From contig SMYQ01000078.1 in assembly GCA_007050885.1 (NCBI GenBank), forward strand, positions 4,364-13,692: a stretch of DNA of 9,329 nucleotides. Direction: 5' to 3'. Source of the stretch: Candidatus Bathyarchaeota archaeon (GTDB lineage: Archaea > Thermoproteota > Bathyarchaeia > 40CM-2-53-6 > RBG-13-38-9). A program made the translations under genes and the position numbers. Shown piece by piece: positions 6,493-9,329 of the stretch (position 1 is the stretch's first letter; each line of letters begins with the position of its first letter). The notes beneath the pieces were generated by a model. It worked only from the letters and a program-made list of their open reading frames with translations. It did no database searches and had not been told where the DNA came from.

Positions 6493-7490
6493 TTTTTTCT
6501 TCTCTTTTTTGCCAAATATCCGAGGATTGCTAAGTCGAAGAGAATGATTATTGTTGATAAGAGAATTAGAATTCTCGACGTCTCGTCAAGTTGCCAATTT
6601 GCTTCAACTGTTTTTGGAGAGGTCATTACTATTTTAGAATTAGGAGTCGTTGCATCTGAATCTCGGGTCCATTTCATGAATGAATATTTGTCAGGTATGA
6701 TTTGAAGAATATTTGGTACATAGATTAAATCTGGAACAGAGAAAGTCGCAACCGACCCTGTTGAATACCACCCATTACCCTGTGTACTTCCGAGACTTGA
6801 ATTGACATTAAGGTAGTACTCTTTATCATATTCAGCGGTTAGATTTGTATCGTGGTGAACATAAGTAAGTCTTGGATTGCTTTTTGAACCATCATTCCAT
6901 CCAATGAAACTTAGTCTTGTGTTATTGGTTGAATTAATTTTTTGGGGAACTTCTATCAAATACTTTCCCGGTTTCACACGAGTTTTTATAATTCCTAAGT
7001 GATCGGCCTCTATCTTTTCATTGTCAATTTTAATTGTAATATTCGGGGTAGGCATCCATAATGTGAATTGAACAGAGTCTGTCACATTTATTGAAAATGG
7101 TCTACGTAAGGATTCTTTTTGATGAACCCATCCGTTAAGATACCAGTAGCGTAGTAATGCTTCAAATATCAGTTGTTTTTCTGAGGATGCCTGAAGCGAT
7201 AGAATGATGAATTCTGTACCGTTCCCTTCCAGATAGAACATCCTAGGATCTATCGTCTTTTCACTATTGTAGTCGTAGATTCCTATGTTACACATAGTTC
7301 TTTTTTCACAGGAATATACCACTGAGATTTTAACTGCAAAATTCTGACCTTGAAGAACTCTTTCAGGAAATATAATGTCATTTATCTCAATCATGGGTTC
7401 AGGTTCGACTATTATGGCTTGTACTGTTCCTACAGGTCTAAAGATCATGATAATAAGTAATGGAAATAAGATCGAGAGTTTATATTTCAT
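6489..7490 (-). CDS. Secreted, C-terminally anchored beta-repeat surface protein
   Basis: A 333-residue protein with a signal peptide (1-25, ending TVQA) and a single C-terminal helix (about 306-326) followed by KKRRKK. This predicts an outside domain held in the cell membrane. Residues 33-140 look like an Ig- or CARDB-like beta-sandwich (FPERVLQGQNFAVKISVVYS); Cys61 and Cys67 could form a disulphide. Residues 150-299 hold a PEGA-like strand pair (ITIKIDNEKI...VKPGKYLIEVP), then two InlB-B-like units marked by FIGWNDGS (195-202), NGWYSTGS (239-246), FMKWTRDS (271-278) and VEANW (295-299). The same C-terminal layout occurs in the hydrolase-like protein encoded next. It is the first gene of the envelope operon and starts 120 bases from the divergent protease-like gene. 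No enzyme motif is present; a binding, scaffolding or adhesion role is inferred. Confidence 0.85.
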   Translation of the reverse strand: MKYKLSILFPLLIIMIFRPVGTVQAIIVEPEPMIEINDIIFPERVLQGQNFAVKISVVYSCEKRTMCNIGIYDYNSEKTIDPRMFYLEGNGTEFIILSLQASSEKQLIFEALLRYWYLNGWVHQKESLRRPFSINVTDSVQFTLWMPTPNITIKIDNEKIEADHLGIIKTRVKPGKYLIEVPQKINSTNNTRLSFIGWNDGSKSNPRLTYVHHDTNLTAEYDKEYYLNVNSSLGSTQGNGWYSTGSVATFSVPDLIYVPNILQIIPDKYSFMKWTRDSDATTPNSKIVMTSPKTVEANWQLDETSRILILLSTIIILFDLAILGYLAKKRRKK

Positions 7491-7610
7491 CAGATCATCT
7501 TTCCATTCTCACAATTACCATGTTGCAGATATGGATTATGTATCAAAAAGTGAATATTCTTGTTTGTGAATCAACAATCTTTTACCTGATAGGTTACGTG
7601 ATATTAGAAT
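7491..7610. promoter_or_regulatory. Divergent intergenic region between envelope operon and protease-like gene
   Basis: These 120 bases must contain the start signals for both the minus-strand envelope operon and the plus-strand HExxH gene. I see no clear TATA box or strong ribosome binding site for either. GATATTAGAATATG at the plus-strand start suggests a leaderless or weakly led message. Confidence 0.3.
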
Positions 7611-8153
7611 ATGAAATTGGACTCAAAATTGATATCCAGTGAAGAATCTATAATAAAAAAAATCAGAATAAAAAGGAATCTACCACGCGGAGAATACAGA
7701 TTCGGTGATATCTTCTCTGGAATTGAAACTTCACCAGCGATAAGACTACTCTTCAAAGATAAAGAATTCTCTGAACTACAAAATTTGAGAATTGAGATTA
7801 CTTCCAAGGTATTTTATATGAAGGTCCACGATATCGATGAAAAATTATTGATAAACTCCAGATATCTACGAAGAGGAAGAAAAGAATTCATCTATCTTGA
7901 CCTTATACATGAATTCACTCACATCAAGCAGCGTCGTGAAGGATTGAACCTTTTTGACGAACGATATAGTTACATCGATCGCCCCACCGAGCTTGTAGCA
8001 TATGCAAACGCAGTGAATGAAGCACGAAGATTAGGTCTTTCTGAATTAGAGATCTATGACTATCTTTGGGTAGATTGGATATCTGAGTCTGAACTTCAAA
8101 CATTAGCAAACCGTTTAGACGTAAAACCCACAACTGAGAAAAAGGCATTATAA
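7611..8153 (+). CDS. Small HExxH zinc-metallopeptidase-like protein
   Basis: A 180-residue cytoplasmic protein without signal peptide or membrane helix. The motif LIHEFTHIKQ (98-107) is a classic zincin helix, with His100 and His104 as zinc ligands and Glu101 as the catalytic base. Glu127 in RPTELVAYANAV, 23 residues after His104, is well placed as the third ligand on the next helix, a gluzincin-like layout. The segment before the motif (58-95) has strand-like alternation (LRIEITSKVFYMKVHDI), as expected for the edge strand of zincins. The N-terminal 50 residues are highly charged, and nothing else identifies the family. ImmA/IrrE-type and SprT-like peptidases share the HExxH helix, but their other signatures are absent. 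It may cleave a specific protein partner. It is transcribed away from the envelope operon and ends with a T-run. Confidence 0.8.
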   Translation: MKLDSKLISSEESIIKKIRIKRNLPRGEYRFGDIFSGIETSPAIRLLFKDKEFSELQNLRIEITSKVFYMKVHDIDEKLLINSRYLRRGRKEFIYLDLIHEFTHIKQRREGLNLFDERYSYIDRPTELVAYANAVNEARRLGLSELEIYDYLWVDWISESELQTLANRLDVKPTTEKKAL

Positions 8154-8155
8154 AA

Positions 8156-8163
8156 TTTTTTTT
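8156..8163 (+). terminator. Oligo-T terminator of the protease-like gene
   Basis: Eight consecutive T residues begin two bases after the TAA stop, without a preceding hairpin, which is the usual form of archaeal intrinsic termination. The MBL-fold gene on the other strand ends only 18 bases further on. Confidence 0.55.
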
Positions 8164-8181
8164 ATTGATGCGATTTCTTAG

Positions 8182-8967
8182 CTATATAGTTAAGCCCATA
8201 TAATCTTCTGCAACAGTTATGTCCCCATCATAATCTTTTGAAATTCTCCCAACCATTTCATCGATCTTTTTTTCACAAATTGGATAAAGATGGGTCAATA
8301 CTAATCTCTTACATCTTGTCTCTGCAGCTATCTTTCCAAGATTTGAAGCAGTTGTATGGAAACCTATCAGAAGATCTTCATTTGGAAAAGAACATTCATG
8401 TATTAGAAGATCAGTTTCTTCCGCAAGTTTAATCAAGTTTTCATCTGGTACTGTGTCACCAGAGTATGTTACTGATTTACCTCCACTATCTATTCTATAG
8501 GCTACTCCGCCTGAATGATAGACTGGAGTTGTAGAACAAATCCATTCTTTTTTTTCTTTAAATTTGCCTGAGAGAACTTCGTAGAGATTCAGATAGCCAC
8601 TACATTGCAAGCTTTCTGCGACTTTATTCCAAGGTTTTACATTTTCCAGAAGATCTTGTGTGAATTCTAAAAGTCCTTGTGGACCGTAAACTGTCAATAG
8701 TCCTCTTGGTTTTATTTTACCAGTTTTTGGATCAAATGCTTTTGAATGTATCAAGGGCAGGTAATCGGCTACATGGTCTATATGAAAATGTGTTATCAGT
8801 AAATTGTTTAGTTCATTGAGTTTGTATCCTGATTTACATAGCTTGTATAATGTTGCTGGTCCAATATCCATTAGAATGTTTTCTGAAATTGTTTTCACGA
8901 CAATTGAGGAGTAAGATCTTTTTGATGTTGGAATTATTGATCCTGAACCTAGTATCTGTACTTCCAA
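8182..8967 (-). CDS. MBL-fold metallo-hydrolase, RNase Z/ElaC family
   Basis: A 261-residue metallo-beta-lactamase-fold hydrolase. The N-terminal strand is EVQILGSGS, then come THFHIDHVAD with His60, His62, Asp64 and His65, VYHSGG with His151, YSGDT with Asp171, and LTHLYP with His226. Together these form the complete two-zinc site of the family. HTTASNLGKIA (204-214) matches the HxTA region of RNase Z-type enzymes. The arm that grips tRNA in true RNase Z is not recognisable, so tRNA 3' processing is possible but unproved; another phosphodiesterase role is open. The open frame extends to a TTG at 9051, which would add 28 unrelated residues and leave one base before the divergent gene. I chose the TTG at 8967 because it lies at the family's usual first strand behind AGGAGG. 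Confidence 0.85.
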   Translation of the reverse strand: MEVQILGSGSIIPTSKRSYSSIVVKTISENILMDIGPATLYKLCKSGYKLNELNNLLITHFHIDHVADYLPLIHSKAFDPKTGKIKPRGLLTVYGPQGLLEFTQDLLENVKPWNKVAESLQCSGYLNLYEVLSGKFKEKKEWICSTTPVYHSGGVAYRIDSGGKSVTYSGDTVPDENLIKLAEETDLLIHECSFPNEDLLIGFHTTASNLGKIAAETRCKRLVLTHLYPICEKKIDEMVGRISKDYDGDITVAEDYMGLTI

Positions 8968-8979
8968 TGCTACATCTAT

Positions 8980-8985
8980 CCTCCT
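8980..8985 (-). promoter_or_regulatory. Strong ribosome binding site of the MBL-fold gene
   Basis: AGGAGG on the minus strand stands 12 bases before the TTG at 8967. The spacing is longer than usual, but no closer in-frame ATG, GTG or TTG exists; an ATG between them is out of frame and stops at once. The site lies inside the longer open frame, arguing that the extension is untranslated leader. Confidence 0.55.
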
Positions 8986-9010
8986 TTTCTGAAAAAAAAG
9001 ATTCACTATG

Positions 9011-9019
9011 TTTAAATTT
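9011..9019. promoter_or_regulatory. AT box shared by the divergent MBL and SPFH genes
   Basis: TTTAAATTT is nearly symmetric and lies 39 bases before the SPFH ATG. On the other strand it lies about 25-30 bases before the AGGAGG leader of the MBL gene. It could serve as TATA box for one or both directions. Confidence 0.35.
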
Positions 9020-9052
9020 TGATTATAGATGATGAATTGATCGGTTAACAAT

Positions 9053-9329
9053 ATGACTATTTGGGATTTGTTAGGTTACTTCTTCGTAGCAATAATATTA
9101 CTCTGGATAATATCTTCAGCAATTAAGATCGTCAGAGAATATGAGAGAGGAGTTGTTTTTAGACTTGGAAGATACGTTGGAACAAAGGGTCCGGGATTAT
9201 TCTTTATTCTTCCTTTAGCCGATAAGTTCAATAAAGTAGATTTGAGGATTCTGGCATTTGACATACCAAAGCAGCGTGTGATAACTAGGGATAATGTTAG
9301 TGTTGATGTAGACGCAGCTGTGTATTATC
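9053..9329 (+). CDS. SPFH-domain (stomatin/slipin) protein, 5' part only
   Basis: The open frame begins at ATG 9053 and runs off the right edge, giving about 92 residues. It opens with a membrane segment (about residues 6-24, LLGYFFVAIILLWII) and continues with the stomatin signature: REYERGVVFRLGRYVG, then KGPGLFFILP, then FDIPKQRVITRDNVSVDVDA. Stomatin-like proteins form membrane-bound oligomers that organise lipid domains. In archaea they often sit beside an NfeD-type membrane protease, which could follow outside this window. No clear ribosome binding site precedes the ATG, so a leaderless or short-leader message is possible. The gene is divergent from the MBL-fold gene. Family call is secure; subfamily is slipin-like from the sequence seen. 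Confidence 0.9.
   Translation, partial: MTIWDLLGYFFVAIILLWIISSAIKIVREYERGVVFRLGRYVGTKGPGLFFILPLADKFNKVDLRILAFDIPKQRVITRDNVSVDVDAAVYY

Noticed and set aside
8968..9051. N-terminal extension of the MBL-fold protein
   Set aside because: The added 28 residues do not resemble the family, contain the AGGAGG site and a TATA-like box, and begin with TTG one base from the divergent gene.
9076..9264. 62-codon minus-strand frame at the right edge
   Set aside because: It is antisense to the clear SPFH coding sequence.

Overview
The window looks like a stretch of an AT-rich archaeal genome. Support comes from a stand-alone AlaX editing protein, a fused HgcA/HgcB-type corrinoid protein of the kind known from archaea, TATA-like boxes, T-run terminators, and membrane-anchored surface proteins with beta-rich repeats of a type seen in uncultured archaea. 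An uncultured TACK or Asgard-type lineage (for example Bathyarchaeia-like) is my best guess, but nothing here fixes the phylum. No mobile element, CRISPR array, rRNA or tRNA is visible, and the region appears chromosomal.

Left part (1-2773). A complete alaX gene (4-714, +) converges on a two-gene minus-strand operon. The first gene is a class I SAM methyltransferase that I recognise as CpaM (corrinoid protein-associated methyltransferase). Five bases after it comes a single protein joining an HgcA-like corrinoid domain, four membrane helices and an HgcB-like 2[4Fe-4S] ferredoxin. This pair is the most interesting coding content: a membrane-bound corrinoid methyl-carrier with its own electron-transfer domain and a co-translated methyltransferase. 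Its substrate is unknown, and it differs from true mercury-methylating HgcA in the cap-helix motif. The 317-base gap between the convergent genes is unusually structured. It has four GGGATC-type 10-mers in exact 10-bp phase, an 11-bp inverted repeat, an 18-bp near-palindrome, two terminal hairpins and a TATA-like box.

Middle part (2774-7490). Four minus-strand genes run 7490 to 2982. In transcription order they are a secreted, C-terminally anchored beta-repeat protein; an exported alpha/beta-hydrolase-like protein with the same C-terminal module (ATGA overlap); a small zinc-ribbon protein of unknown function; and a polytopic membrane protein resembling the YhfC/PrsW intramembrane protease superfamily. 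The first three are tightly packed and probably one operon acting at the cell envelope. The fourth may belong to it or may have its own promoter.

Right part (7491-9329). A small HExxH zinc-protease-like gene (+) is divergent from the envelope operon and converges on an MBL-fold hydrolase of the RNase Z/ElaC type (-). The latter is divergent from the start of an SPFH (stomatin/slipin) gene that runs off the right edge. The MBL gene most likely starts at a TTG (8967) behind an AGGAGG ribosome binding site, not at the longer open frame.
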